Shown here piece by piece: positions 24,789 through 36,800 of a DNA stretch of 64,000 nt. The stretch covers positions 105,809,698 to 105,873,697 of the forward strand of contig CM024758.1 in NCBI GenBank assembly GCA_014218235.1, given 5' to 3'. Under the pieces are notes generated by a model, which was not told where the DNA came from, did not search any database, and saw only the letters and a list, made by a program, of their open reading frames with translations. The translations under genes and the position numbers were made by a program. The stretch is from Colocasia esculenta (taxonomy: Eukaryota > Streptophyta > Magnoliopsida > Alismatales > Araceae). Every line of letters starts with the position of its first letter. Positions within the stretch are counted from its first letter, which is position 1.

Positions 24789-25140
24789 GGATATCACTGC
24801 CCCCTCCAAGTGCAAATTTGGATTGGCTATGTAGATCAAGGTTTCTAGCAGAAGGTTAATTATCATATAGTTCCATCTCTGTGTAAGTTCTGTAATCGCA
24901 TTGGTCATAGTGAAGAGTCCTATTTTAAGAAACATATGAACAGTCTGCCCAAAAAGTATGATTTTCATGGTGCTTCGATTCCTACTCCTACTGTTAATGA
25001 ATTGAGGCCAATTCGTGGGAGGAAATCAAAGATGCTGGAGGCTACCTCAAAGGTTCTGTTATTAACGCGTTTGAGCGCCTATGGGAGGGTATTCTGGAAC
25101 GACAGAGGATTCCTAAGATAATAATGTTCTCAAGCAAGTC
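24789..25140 (+). pseudogene. LINE ORF1 fragment with zinc knuckle
   Basis: One frame reads ...W-I-G-Y-V-D-Q-G-F, a stop, then V-P-S-L-C-K-F-C-N-R-I-G-H-S-E-E-S-Y, resembling the end of the DUF4283 region and the zf-CCHC_4 knuckle of plant LINE ORF1 (C-X2-C-X4-H-X4, with Tyr in place of the last Cys). ORF1 proteins bind LINE RNA. Downstream, 25141-25646 has open stretches (for example 25286-25642) without a recognised domain; it is probably the rest of ORF1. Confidence 0.6.
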
Positions 25141-25646
25141 GAACCTGTTGTTGGTGTCATTGTTCATGTATGGGGTCCCAGGATAATGGAGAGGTGGTTC
25201 CTGCTAACCAACTTGTAGATCTGTCTAAGCCAAGTTCTAGTTCTTTAAATGCCATGATCAATGATAGAAGTCGATCATAGTCGACATGGCTGATACTTTA
25301 CGTGTGCATGGTGTATTCCTGTTCAGGAATAGGATCCATGCATGGGCAGTAATGGAGTTTCTGTTGTTTGCATCTCGCCGGTTCTTGGTAGTCTGGTCGC
25401 CGGAGCAGTGGTTGTGTGGAGTACATTTGCCTGCGACTGGGTCTTCCGATGGCTACACAACTGTGATGTTACCTTGCATGGATACGTCAAAATCTCTAGC
25501 TTCGCAAAGGGCAGCTGTCGAAAATCTGTTAATGCCTCATGTGGATGTTTATAAAGATGCAGTATCCTATTCAATGATGGTATCTACACTAGATCTAAGG
25601 CTAAAGCAACTGTGGTTCAAAGTGGGTTATGGTTCCTCATGATGCA

Positions 25647-26345
25647 TCATATGTTATTTTGGAATATTCGGGGCCTCTCTAACATGGCCTCTAAACGTGC
25701 CCTCAAACTCATGGGAAGAAGCAAAAGCTGCAGTTTCTTGCTATTTCGAACCTAAGATGAATATTTGCAAGGCCTCCCGCCTTCGCACTTATTTACATAT
25801 GGATTATTTTGTTGAAGATATTCAAGAGAAGTCCAAGATTTGGATTTTCGTTAATAAGCCTTTCTCTTTTAAGATGCTTACTATTATTCTCACCATGTGT
25901 CGGGTATGGTTTGCAAGGTGATACTCCTCTGGTATTTGTTTCCTTAATTTATGCTAGCTGCGATTTGCATGACAGAAGAAGCTTGTTTGAAGACTTCTTG
26001 CTTTGGTTGATACTGTGAATGTTCCTTGGGTGGTTGGGGAGAGATTTTAATGCCATTGTCCAATCCTCTGAGAAGAAAGGTGGCCTTATGCATAATACCA
26101 CTTCTACCCTTGAGTTTAATGCCTTTATTTCGGCTTGTGGGTTACTCGATGCTGGGTTTAAAGGGTCTCCTTATACATGGTCTAATAACCGGGTTGGCAA
26201 TCATGTGATTAAGGCTAGATTGGACAGAATTCTTGTTAACAACTTATGTCTTGCGAATTATCCTGGATTTAGTGTTCAACATCTTTCTTGTGGTCCCTCT
26301 GATCATGCTCCTCTTCTTATCAGTATGCATAATATCTATTCCTAA
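25647..26345 (+). pseudogene. LINE ORF2, endonuclease domain
   Basis: The reading begins with F-W-N-I-R-G-L-S-N, the usual start of the apurinic-type endonuclease in plant L1 ORF2. Later come S-K-I-W-I-F-V-N-K-P-F (25835-25870), G-R-D-F-N-A-I-V-Q near 26040, S-P-Y-T-W-S-N-N near 26165, R-L-D-R-I-L-V near 26220 and S-D-H-A-P-L-L near 26300. This enzyme nicks target DNA for target-primed reverse transcription. Several frame changes lie in 25690-26020; only 26019-26345 is open. Confidence 0.75.
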
Positions 26346-26639
26346 CCATCGCGTTCACTTTCAGATATGTGGATGACACATGATACCTTTTGGATTGTGT
26401 CAATCAAGCTTGGATGAGAGAGGACAAGTGGTGTCCTAACCCTTCTACAAACTTCAAGCAAAGCTCAAGGCTGTCAAGATCTCCCTTAAACACTGGAACA
26501 AAAACGTGTTTGGTCATATTGATGATAATATCGAAGTGTTGAGGAGAAAATCACTATTAAACAACAGATCTTTGACTCGTCTCCTACTGTGGATAACCGC
26601 TCTGATCTGAATGAAGCAAATGCTAAACTTAGGCAGATC

Positions 26640-28200
26640 CTTCACTTCTAGGAGATTTTTTGGTGCCAGAAATCTAGAATTCAATGGCTGGAAGAGGGTG
26701 ATCGTAACACTGCTTTCTATCATGCTGCTGTCCAAGGTCGACATAGCAGAAATTTTATTCATAGGCTGAAGATTGATGACGTTTGGTGTGATGATCAAGA
26801 GGTGCTTAAGCTGGAGGCTGAGCATTTCTTCAAAAATCTGCTGACTTTTGAGGATCATAATGTTCACAATAACCTATTACTCTCCATCCCTCACCTTATT
26901 TCTAAGGAAGATAACCGGATGCTTACTTCTATGCCTTCTGCTGAAGAAGTTAAACTTACTGTTTGGAATATGAATAGTGGCAGCTCTCCAGGTCCAAACG
27001 ATTTTTCTGGGAAATTCTATACTTCTTGTTGGGACAATCATTGGCATAGATGTTGTTGATGTTGTTTGTGGATTCTTTGTTGGATGTCCTGTTTCGAAAG
27101 GGGTCTCTTCTTCCATTATTACTCTTATTCCTAAAGTGGATAATCCTAACAGCTACAGTCATTACCGCCCTATCAGCCTTTGCAACTTTTGTTATAAAAT
27201 TGTGTCTTCTATCATTTGTAACAGGCTTAGTACTGTTCTGCCTTCTATTATCTCCATGGAGTAAGGTGCTTTTGTTAAAGGAGGAATATTATGGACAACA
27301 TTTTCTTGGCTAGACAGCTGGTCTCTGACCTTGGCAGGAAAGTTCGTGGTCACATGTGATCTTTAAACTTGATATAATGAAAGCTTATGATCGGGTTGAA
27401 TGGGACTTCCTCTTGGTGGTCCTTCGCATGTTTGGTTTCTCTTCTAGATCACTTCTTACGTAAGACCAAAAGGCGAAAAGACTATCTGGGCGATTTACGT
27501 CAAGTCTTTCAAAAATTCGCCAACATCAACTGAAGATGAATCCAATGAAGTGCGCCTTCGGCATTTCGAGTGGCAAATTCCTCGGCTTCCTTTTCAAATA
27601 CCGTGGGATTGAAATTGATCCCATCAAAATCAAGGCTATCATAGAACTGCCACCGCCAAAAACCTTGACGGCTATGCTTATCTCTAATTGTTGGTTCTCA
27701 GTCTTATTTAATGGTTCCCTTGCTGGTTTTTTAAGTCCTCCAGAGGATTACGATAGGGAGATCCTCTTTCTCTAGCTCTCTTTATTATCATGGAAGAAAC
27801 TTTGAGTAGGAGTCTTCGCCTGTTGTTGGAAAATCGTGTCATTCTGCCTTATTCAGGTCCCAAGAATTGCATGCACATCTCTCACCTGTTATATGCTGAT
27901 GACACTCACATTTTCCTCAATGGTCAAGCTACTAATATCTGGAAAATCATGAATTTCATCAAGAGGTATGAGGACTCTTCTGGGCAAAGGGTTAATCATG
28001 GTAAAAGCAGCTTTCTCATTTCCAATTCTACCCCTGTTCATGTGGCTTCTAGGAACACTCACCTTACTTGTTTCTTTCGTCAAAAAGGGTCTATGCATTA
28101 TTTTGGGCGTGCCTATCAAGCAAGGTAGAAACCTGGTGGCTGATTACAAGACTTTGATGGATAGAATTAGTGCTCGGATTAGTAACTGGAAGTCCAGATT
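26640..28200 (+). pseudogene. LINE ORF2, reverse transcriptase domain, with foreign insert
   Basis: L-E-E-G-D-R-N-T-A-F-Y-H at 26688 opens the pre-RT region. S-G-S-S-P-G-P-N-D-F is near 26976, Y-R-P-I-S-L-C-N near 27160, Y-D-R-V-E-W-D-F near 27388, and the catalytic Y-A-D-D at about 27890. Stops and frame changes are frequent. Between 27445 and 27672 a gypsy RT fragment replaces or interrupts the LINE sequence. The segment after Y-A-D-D reads S-G-Q-R-V-N-H-G-K-S, usual for plant L1. Confidence 0.78.
27445..27672 (+). other. Tat/Ogre-type gypsy RT fragment inside LINE RT
   Basis: About 225 bp read, over two frames, D-L-R-Q-V-F-Q-K, then M-N-P-M-K-C-A-F-G-I-S-S-G-K-F-L-G-F, then R-G-I-E-I-D-P-I-K-I-K-A-I and P-P-P-K. 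This is the segment that follows the catalytic D-D box in gypsy RT, closest in style to Tat/Ogre. The LINE reading stops before it (F-G-F-S-S-R) and resumes after it (W-F-S-V-L-F-N-G-S-L-A-G-F). No LTR or duplication is evident, so template switching or filler DNA during repair is more likely than ordinary insertion. Confidence 0.7.
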
Positions 28201-28329
28201 TCATTTTTAACTCGGTTCTTTCTTCTATGCCTATGTATCTTGCTACTGCATCTTCTATTCCTAAAATTGTTCACACTTTTATTGAGCGCCTTTGTGCTGC
28301 CTTCTTCTGGGCTGGATCTCCTAATGAGA

Positions 28330-29061
28330 ATCACAGGCACTGGGTATCTTGGGCTACTATTCAGAAGCCTATCTTGGAAGGTGGTCTTGGTGTTTGCAGC
28401 CTCTATCATGTTCAGCTCTCTATGGTGATCAAGCTTCTTTGGAATATGTCTCATGGGTCTTCTCTGTGGGTCACCTATGCCAGGGGCAGATTTTTTCACG
28501 ATGGCCAGCTATTAGACACCCGCATGGTATCTCCAAGAAGCGTTTCTTTGCTGTGCATGACATTGTCAAACAAATTCTAGATGGATCTTGGGTAATGGTG
28601 CTAGTATTAGTTTCTGGATGATGTTTGAATTGGTCAGAAGCCTCTTCGGAATAACTTATCTACTCCTTTTTTACAGCCTGCAACTACTGTTCAGGAGGTC
28701 CTTCTTGACAATAGCCACCACCTGCGTTCGCTTATTGATGTTAATCTGGATCAGCTACAGCTCTCTACTCAGGATGATATTTGTGTTTGGGCTCTCTCTA
28801 AAAATGGTGTTTTTTCTATTCAAAGTGCTTATGATCTGGCTTGCAGTCATGGAGTTAAGCGCATGCCTCTTCTTCGTATTTGGCATAATCATTTTAGCAG
28901 GTGTGCCTCCCGTTCTGTTGGCAATTGCTCCATATAGTTGTCCCTGTGGATGATCGTATTGCTGAGTGTGGCATTCCACTACCTTCTTGTTGTTGTTGCT
29001 GCTGGGGTCCTCAAGTTGAGGATATGAATCATCTTTTTATTAAGAGTGATTTAGCCAAACC
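28330..29061 (+). pseudogene. LINE ORF2, region between RT and RNase H (zf-RVT type)
   Basis: Over changing frames: H-W-V-S-W at 28340, L-G-V-C-S-L near 28390, D-D-I-C-V-W-A-L-S-K-N-G-V-F-S near 28770, then W-H-N-H-F near 28880, resembling the zf-RVT region of plant L1 ORF2. It ends at the T1 insertion; 29057-29061 (AAACC) is the left target duplicate. The coding sense continues at 40508. Confidence 0.7.
29057..29061 (+). repeat. Target-site duplication of T1, left copy
   Basis: AAACC directly precedes the TGTAAGG start of the T1 5' LTR. The same five bases follow the CTACA end of the 3' LTR at 40503-40507. Confidence 0.9.
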
Positions 29062-32000
29062 TGTAAGGCCCTCGAATTTCCGTCGCATTATTTGTATTTG
29101 TGTGTGTGTATATTGGTGCTTGTGTATGTATATACATATTTACGTACGTATTAATTAGTACAATTACGTGTGCATATGTTTATACTAGATGTAAATAATG
29201 CATGTATTAAATGGTGATAGTATGGATACACTACCATATACATATTGCATGTATATATGCATGGCATGCATAGTTTTCTGCATGTTTTAGAGTTCTGGCC
29301 GAAGGCCAGATTGGCGTCAATACCAGGACGTCGAGGAGGTGTCAGCGGCCACACATGGATGCCAACACTAATCCTGGCGTCTAACGATGTGAACGCTGAC
29401 TTCTCTGACCTGCATGTGTTGCAGAGCAAGAAATTCCAGAAGAAGGCAGCTCACCCATTGGGGAGATGTTCCTCAACGGCTCTGAGAGCCATCTTGTCAC
29501 CCTGAGAGTGGGAGAGAAGCCCCTCCCATATGTTAAACCCGAATCTGATCCCTCAAACCCTCTCTTCACCCTTTTGCAAGAGAGAAACCAGAGGAGAAAA
29601 CCCTAGTTCTGAACTGAGTAAAAACCCCCACTTTGCACCCAAAGATCTGACCCTCTGAAGCTGGATCCGGCCTTCTTCCTCGACAAGAAGCTATCTGGAG
29701 TGAAGGAGAAGACTTCCCCGGCCGTACCTTGGAGCCATCTTCATCCAAGAACCCGGAGGGAGGTGATCTTGGAGGTCACTTTGCAACTTCTTGGGACAGC
29801 CCAAGGAGAGCTTCACCGAGCCCTAATTCCATTGAAGCAATTTCCTAGAGGCAAGTAACATAATCATAACGTCCCCGTATGTGTCTAGGTCGATTCTACC
29901 ATTTTTATGAATTTTTCCTCGAGTCCTAGACCCCCACATTCACCTTATCTTGAGAGCTCGGGTCTGTGTTCTGCACAGACCTGCATTAACGGCAAAGTCC
30001 CTGGTCGCTAAGATCATCCTTGGCGTCCATCGACTATGACGTTGACCCTGGACTAGCGGCCAGAGACCGCCGCCAAGTTCTTCAGGACAGAACAGAAACC
30101 TGTCCTCTCCTTTTACACTACTAATTTCGATGGGTTTTCCGTGATGAGGATATATGGTAACCCTATACACTACGTATATTGGTAAATGTGGTGTGTGTGG
30201 ATGAGTTATGATGTGTGGTGGTGAATGTTAGAGATTATTATTCCATGAAATTTCAAGCATGATTTGTTGGTGATCTTGTCAATCCATGTTTTATGACTAG
30301 GACTAGTCTGAGTGCCCTAAGTTTGTCAGATCATGAAGTTAATGGATCAGTATATGTGTACTCAAATTTTGGAAAATTCTCCATGCTTATCTAAATTATT
30401 ACGTTTTCTGAATTTGAATTTAGAAAAACATGTGTAGGGTTATAAAACCTTGAGAAAATGATATGTCGCTCAGAAAATTTTGAAGAAATTCTATGATTAT
30501 GGGCATGTTAGGGTTCAGACAGTAAGTGGCAAAAATGTATGATGGTGTTAAACTCCATGTCAACTTAAAGTATTAATGGCATGCTAAATAGGTATTTGAT
30601 TTTCTGTAATTCCGTCTTAACTCAGAAAAATCTGAAAAATTGCGTGAAGGGTCCTAAACCCGAAATTAGTTTGTGATTAAAATTTCAGGTCATTTGGACC
30701 AGAGCACGATGCCTTATGAAATTTCCATGAAAAATATGAAATTGATGCATGTCATTGTAAAATGAGTTGATTCTTGTTTAATCCAACTTGATTAATGGAA
30801 TTACCTGCTTGTTAATGTCTGAAATATGTAGTTCGATGATAGGAAAACAGAGAATATGCATGTGAGTGAGAAGTGAATGAAGTGAGAGTGACATGTGTCA
30901 AACTATGTGTAAAATCGGTAAAATGTGTAAATGTGTAAATGTGCCAAGTGTGACATTGCTTCCACAGAGGGCAGTGGAACCGTATCAGGGAAAAGTCCCC
31001 CTGAGAAGGTTTAATGTGTAAGTGACCCTAAGGGCATTAGGGGGAAATCCTGGAGGTGGACAAGTACCACTGGTTAGGGTGGAGACTTGTTCTCCCGGTC
31101 TGCGCAGTCCAAGAGTCGCCATTGAATTGCCTAGATGGCGTCTATGTGTAATGTGATGTGTATATGTCCTTCTTTGGTGGTTTGGACTATGTGTCACGGC
31201 ACCTAAAATGTGAATGTGTAATGTGTAATGTGTATGTGTTCATGTGTTAATGTGTAAGTGAACAATGTGAAATGTGTATGTGCAAAGTGCAACCATGTGA
31301 ATTGGAAACTTATGTAAAGAAAATGTGAAACTAAAAATGTGAAAATGTGACATTGAAATCCATGTGAGACAAATCTGAAACCATGTGAAATCAGTAATTT
31401 CATGTTGTTATCATCATGTTTATATGTGTGAAAACGTCTAGAATCGATCTTAGGGATAATTGATCAGTACGTGTACAAAATAGCATGATTGTTTGTTCAC
31501 ATGGTATGTTTTAAACAACATTGTAGTTCTCATGTGTAAATTTACAGCCATTAAACTATGTGAAACCAGCAACTTAAAGCATGTGAAAATGTCTATGTAT
31601 GTGCTTAAGAATATGTAAATACATGCTAGTTGTGTTTTCCCTTCATATATGCACAGTGTTCATGTGGTAGCTCTCATGTCTTAGTTCTTTAAAGGCAAAG
31701 TTTCACGGGTAAATTGAATAGAGAGCATGTGATAGGAAGTTTTATTCTTAGAAATCTGAAAGCATGATCCATGTATTAAATTGTAGAACTTTCAAATGAC
31801 TAACATGCCATATGTTGAAATTGTGAATGTGCATGTAACCGCTATGACTTATACGTGTATGTTATGAGTAGTGTTGCTTGCTGAGTCTTTAAGACTCACT
31901 ACTTGCTTCGGCGTACAGGTGTAGTTGGTGACGTGGCACCGTTGGAGGAGACGGTGGAGACGGACTCCGAGCGCGGAGATTAGACTGTTGGAGCAGTTGT

Positions 32001-32320
32001 ACCCTTTGTGTGTTTCATAGTATGTAAAAGTGACATTGTACTAGAACTATCATGAGAAATTGTATAAGTGTGGGCATTTGTGTTTTAAATTTCCAGCAAT
32101 GAATTATGTGGACTTTTAGTTCTTAATTGTTATCAATCATGTATGTTTAAATGTGGATGATGAATGAATGAAGACAGTTGTCTTTTACTTCCGCTACTCT
32201 GTTGTATATTCGCGTGTATCTCAGCTGTTTGTATCGTTTGGGTAAATGTCCCACTGTGGCAACACTCGCTATACCGACGTGGGTTGGTATAACCGTACCG
32301 GTATAATGAGGGTCGCTACA
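29062..32320 (+). repeat. T1 5' LTR
   Basis: 3259 bp, TGTAAGGCCCTCGAATTTCC to GGGTCGCTACA. It is AT-rich with a GGCGTC/GGACGC-type cassette (29300-29400), a second GC patch (29995-30085), ATGTGTAA simple repeats (31190-31400), and a conserved block with CTTCGGCGTACAGG and CTCCGAGCGCGGAG near 31905-31980. Compared with the 3' LTR I see isolated substitutions and one-base indels (for example TTAAATGG against TTAATGG). Confidence 0.93.
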
Positions 32321-32325
32321 GAGAT

Positions 32326-32337
32326 TGGTATCAGAGC
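32326..32337 (+). other. Primer binding site, initiator-Met tRNA (T1)
   Basis: TGGTATCAGAGC begins five bases after the end of the T1 5' LTR and complements the initiator methionine tRNA 3' end. Confidence 0.88.
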
Positions 32338-32715
32338 AACCGGTTGAGATTGCACATGAATATACATAAGTCATCATCTTCATTGCATACTAAGTATGTC
32401 CACATGTGTAGAAAACATTAATAAGAAGTGAAAGATAGATAAGAAAATGGTTAGAAGACTTAGTAACCTAGCTCTAATGGTGGCTGAAATTTTATTACAG
32501 CCATGGCTTCGAGAGGTAGGCGTGGTGGAGCACCGGCCCGTGAGGACGAGCCGAGACGTGATGAGCGGGCGGAGCAACAGGCCCCAGCACCGCAAGGACC
32601 TGTACTTCCCCCACCGTCAGCTGTGGACTACGGAGTATTCATGCAAGGTCTGGTACAAGCCATGCAGACGCAGGCTCATACCCAGGAAGCACTCCAAGCA
32701 CAGTTGGAGGCCCAG

Positions 32716-32800
32716 GTAGAATAATGAAACAACTAGTAGTGGCTATTTAAATTGCATGATATTGTGCTTATTGTGTATTGCCTATTGTTTAATGTAGCAG
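32716..32800 (+). other. Intron-like segment 1 in T1 gag
   Basis: 85 bp, starts GTAGAATAATG and ends TTTAATGTAGCAG, T-rich, with an in-frame stop at its start. Removing it joins E-A-Q to A-Q-A-P in phase 0. Length is not a multiple of three. Confidence 0.6.
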
Positions 32801-32991
32801 GCTCAGGCACCAGCTCAGGACCATGGTGGACCTCCCATCATGGAGCGATTCAAGAGGATGACCCCACCCTCTTTTAAGGGGAGAGTGATCCATTAATGGC
32901 AGAAAGTTGGTTAAGGGAGGCAGATAAAATCTTCCGAGCCATCAGGTGCCCTGATGAGGATAAGGTGACATTAGCCACCTACATGCTACAG

Positions 32992-33071
32992 GTAGACTTT
33001 TAATTTTGTATGTTTGTATGTTCTACTTAAGTTAGAATTTGTTAGTTGGTGCTTATGAAGGTGTATTGCAG
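32992..33071 (+). other. Intron-like segment 2 in T1 gag
   Basis: 80 bp, starts GTAGACTTTTAATTTTG and ends GGTGTATTGCAG, T-rich, with stops. Removing it joins T-Y-M-L-Q to E-R-A-D-V-W-W in phase 0, restoring the continuous Gag motif found in relatives. Confidence 0.7.
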
Positions 33072-33874
33072 GAGAGAGCGGATGTATGGTGGTCCTCCCT
33101 ACTACGTACACGCTTTGAGGACGGAGCAGTAGACGTGGCGTGGGACGCGTTCGTGAGGCTCTTTCGAGCCAAGTTCGTCCCAGAGCATATCCAGGACAAG
33201 ATGGAGCAGGAATTTCTCTCCCTGACGCAAGGCTCCATGACTGTGCTGGAATACGAGGCAAGGTTTTCTGAACTTTCTAAGTATGCACCGCATGTCGTAG
33301 CGGATGAGCGCAGGAAGACAAGAAGTTCGTGATGGGACTTAAGCCATCACTGCGGACGAGACTCGTGGCGTTTGACCACCGGACTTTGGACGAGGCCCTC
33401 AGTGCTGCTTGCAGGCAGGAGGGAGAGATGGAGCAATATCTGGAGGAAAGAAAGCTTCGCAGAAGAGGCCAGCAGCGACATTCCAGCGGCAGGATAAGAA
33501 GAAAACGGTGTACCAGACACCGCAGCGATCCGTAGCAGTCGAGTACTCAGGTACCTTCTGTACGTTCCCCTGGTGTGAAGAAAGAGTGTCCCCACTGTGG
33601 GAAGACACATGGTGGTACCGAGTGTTGGTTGGTAGCGGGTAGATGCTTGAAGTGCGGGAGCAACGATCACAAAATCAAAGATTGCCCAAGACTTCAGCAA
33701 GGAGTTCAGCGCGGAGCGCCAGTCCCAGCAGTAGCGGCAGCAGCGCCAGCTACAGGAAGACCAGGAAGGCCTCGAGCCCCAGCTCGAGTGTTTGCTTTAG
33801 CTCGCGAGGACGCCGAGCAGGCGGAGCATGTCACCGAAGGTACGGTTTTGCTTTTAGGTGTGCACGCTCGGGTT

Positions 33875-36800
33875 TTGTTTGATACGGGTGCTACTCACTC
33901 GTTCATTTCCGAGCGGTTCGCTAGGCAGTTAGCCCTAGAGTCAGGGGTAGAGTCTGAGGAGTTAGAGGTCCCTTTGTCTGTGCACACCCCTGCGGGTACG
34001 GTATCGACTAGGAAGTGCATTCCGTCGTTACCTGTGTGCATTGAGGATAGAATCCTAGATGGGTGTTTCTTCTTGCTAAAATGAAGGACTTGATGCTATT
34101 CTTGGTCTGGATTGGCTAGAGGAGCACTATGCGTTAGTGGATTGTCGTCGGAAGAGGATTGTTTTCCGCATTCCTGGTGAGGATGAGTTCTCTCACCCCT
34201 TGCCAAGGAACTGGGCGGGAAAGATGGTCATCTCTGCCATGAAGGCGATGCGCATGGTGAACAAGGGTTGTGACGCTTTTCTTGCCAGCGTGGTGTTAGT
34301 GCCAGAGGCTGATGAGTCACCTACTCTTGCGGAGATTGAGGTAGTGCAGGATTTTCCAGATGTCTTTCCTGATGACTTGTCTGGATTGCCACCGGATAGA
34401 GAGATAGAGTTTACCATAGAGTTGCTTCCGGGCACCTCTCCTATCTCGAAGGCTCCATATCGGATGGCACCTGCGGAGTTAGCCGAGTTGAGGAGGCAGT
34501 TGCAAGAGTTGCTTGATAAGGGATTTATTCGCCCTAGTGTTTCCCCTTGGGGCGCACCTGTATTATTCGTCAAGAAGAAAGACGGGTCACTTAGGTTGTG
34601 CATTGACTACAGAAAGCTGAACCAGGTGACTGTGAAGAACAGGTATCCCTTACCTCGTATTGATGATTTGTTTGACCAGTTGCGAGATGCATCAGTCTTT
34701 TCTAAGATTGACTTGCGATCTGGTTATCATCAGTTGAGGATTCGGAGTGAGGATGTGTCCAAGACGGCATTTAGAACCCGTTATGGACATTATGAGTTCT
34801 TGGTCTTCCTTTCGGATTGACCAATGCCCCTGCAGCGTTCATGGATCTCATGAACCGGGTGTTTAGGCCTTACTTAGATAGCTTTGTCGTAGTGTTTATT
34901 GACGATGTGTTGGTCTACTCTCCGGACGAGACCACTCACCGTCAGCATCTGAGGTTAGTGTTAGAGGTTCTTCGTGAGCACAAGCTGTATGCTAAATTCA
35001 GCAAGTGCGACTTTTGGTTGCGCGAGGTTCATTTTCTCGGGCATGTTATCTCCGGCGCTGGTGTTGCAGTTGATCCAGCGAAGGTCCAGGCAGTTATGGA
35101 TTGGGAGGTTCCCAAGACCCCTTCGGAGATTCGTAGTTTTATTGGGTTAGCTGGTTACTATCGGCGATTCATTGAGGGTTTCTCATCCATCGCCGCCCCC
35201 TTGACAAAGCTGACCAGGAAGGGTGAGAAGTTTGTATGGTCTGAGGCATGTGAGCGTAGCTTCCAGCTATTGAAGGCTAAGCTTACTTCTGCTCCGGTAT
35301 TGGTATTGCCTAGTGGTCTAGAGGGCTTTGCCATTTATACGGATGCGTCTCAGATTGGTTTGGGCTGTGTGCTAATGCAACAAGAAAGGGTAGTGGCTTA
35401 TGCTTCTCGTCAGTTGAAGGAGCATGAGAAGAACTATCCGACTCATGACTTGGAGCTCGCAGCAGTGGTTCATGCACTAAAGATCTGGAGGCACTATCTT
35501 TATGGTGTCAGATTTGAGGTGTTTACTGACCACAAGAGCTTGAAGTATCTTTTCTCCCAAAAGGAATTAAACCTGAGGCAGAGGAGATGGATTGAGTTCT
35601 TGAAGGACTATGACTTCGACCTTCAGTATCACCCTGGGAAGGCGAATGTGGTAGCGGATGCGCTGAGTAGAAAGAGGCCATCTCTCCAGCAGGATTGGAA
35701 GATGTTGGAAGATGCGGCTTGCGCATTGACTGAGTTAGAGCCATCGCTATGCCAGGCTTTTGTAGCTCAGTTATCCCTTAGGTCCTCGGTTTTGGATGAG
35801 GTGATCGAGCAACAGAAAGCCGACCCTAGACTCTTAGAGTTAGTGGGCAAGGCAGGCATTGCTCGTGATGAGGACGGTGTGATTAGATTTCAGCACCGTG
35901 TGTGTGTCCCTGATTTGGTAGATGTCCGTGAGCATGTGTTAGCGGAGGCTCATAGATCGCGATTCTCTATTCATCCGGGTAACACTAAGATGTATCAAGA
36001 CCTGAAGAGATCATTTTGGTGGTCCGGCATGAAGAAGGATGTTGCGGATTATGTGTCTAGGTGTCTAGTTGTCAGCAAGTGAAAGCCGAGCGACAGCGAC
36101 CATCCGGCCTTATGCAAAGGATGGACATTCCCGTGTGGAAGTGGGAGGCTGTCACTATGGACTTCGTCTCGGGTTTGCCTCGATCTAGAAGGGGCAATGA
36201 CTCGATTTGGGTAGTTGTAGATAGATTCTCGAAGACTGCTCATTTCTTGCCTATGAAGAAGAAGCAGTCAGTAGAGAGTTTAGCTAGATTGTATGTTAGT
36301 GGTATCATTAGATTGCATGGTGTGCCGAAGTCGATCATTTCGGATCGAGATCCGAGATTTACTTCGAGGTTGTGGAAGGGTCTTCAGGATGCTTTAGGTT
36401 CGGAGCTGAAGCTCAGTTCGGCGTTTCATCCCCAGACCGATGGACAGTCCGAGAGGACTATCCAAACGCTCGAGGATATGTTGAGAGCGTGTGTTCTGGA
36501 TTGGAAGGATGATTGGGAGCGTCATTTACCTCTTGTGGAGTTCGCATACAACAACAGCTTTCATGCGAGTATTGGTATGGCTCCATTTGAGGCGTTGTAT
36601 GGTAGGCCCTGCAGATCTCCTTTATGTTGGGAGGAGACTGGTGATAGGCAGTTGATCGGACCGGAGTTAGTTCAGGAAACTTCGGATAAGATCCAGCTTA
36701 TCAGGAAGAGGCTTGTTGCGGCACAGGATAGGCAGAAGAGTTATGCCGACAACAGGAGGAAGGATTTGGAGTTCGAGGTTGGCGATCATGTCTTCTTGAA

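Larger units (their letters stand above)
32503..33880 (+). pseudogene. T1 gag, three exon-like blocks, with frameshifts
   Basis: Blocks: 32503-32715 (N-terminal, Arg- and Gln-rich), 32801-32991 (reading M-A-E-S-W-L-R-E-A-D-K-I-F and ending T-Y-M-L-Q) and 33072 onward (E-R-A-D-V-W-W-S-S, then F-V-R-L-F-R-A-K-F-V-P). The gag signature L-A-T-Y-M-L-Q / E-R-A-D-V-W-W is normally continuous, which supports removing the segment between blocks. A zinc-knuckle region, C-P-H-C-G-K-T-H then C-L-K-C-G-S-N-D-H-K-I-K-D-C, is at about 33583-33680. Breaks: one base missing near 32880, near 33320 and near 33480. The surrounding homology is good, so these may be sequence errors. Gag packages the element RNA. 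Confidence 0.75.

Noticed and set aside
25286..25642. Independent gene between LINE ORF1 and endonuclease
   Set aside because: It lies between two LINE parts in the same sense and has no recognised domain; most likely decayed ORF1.
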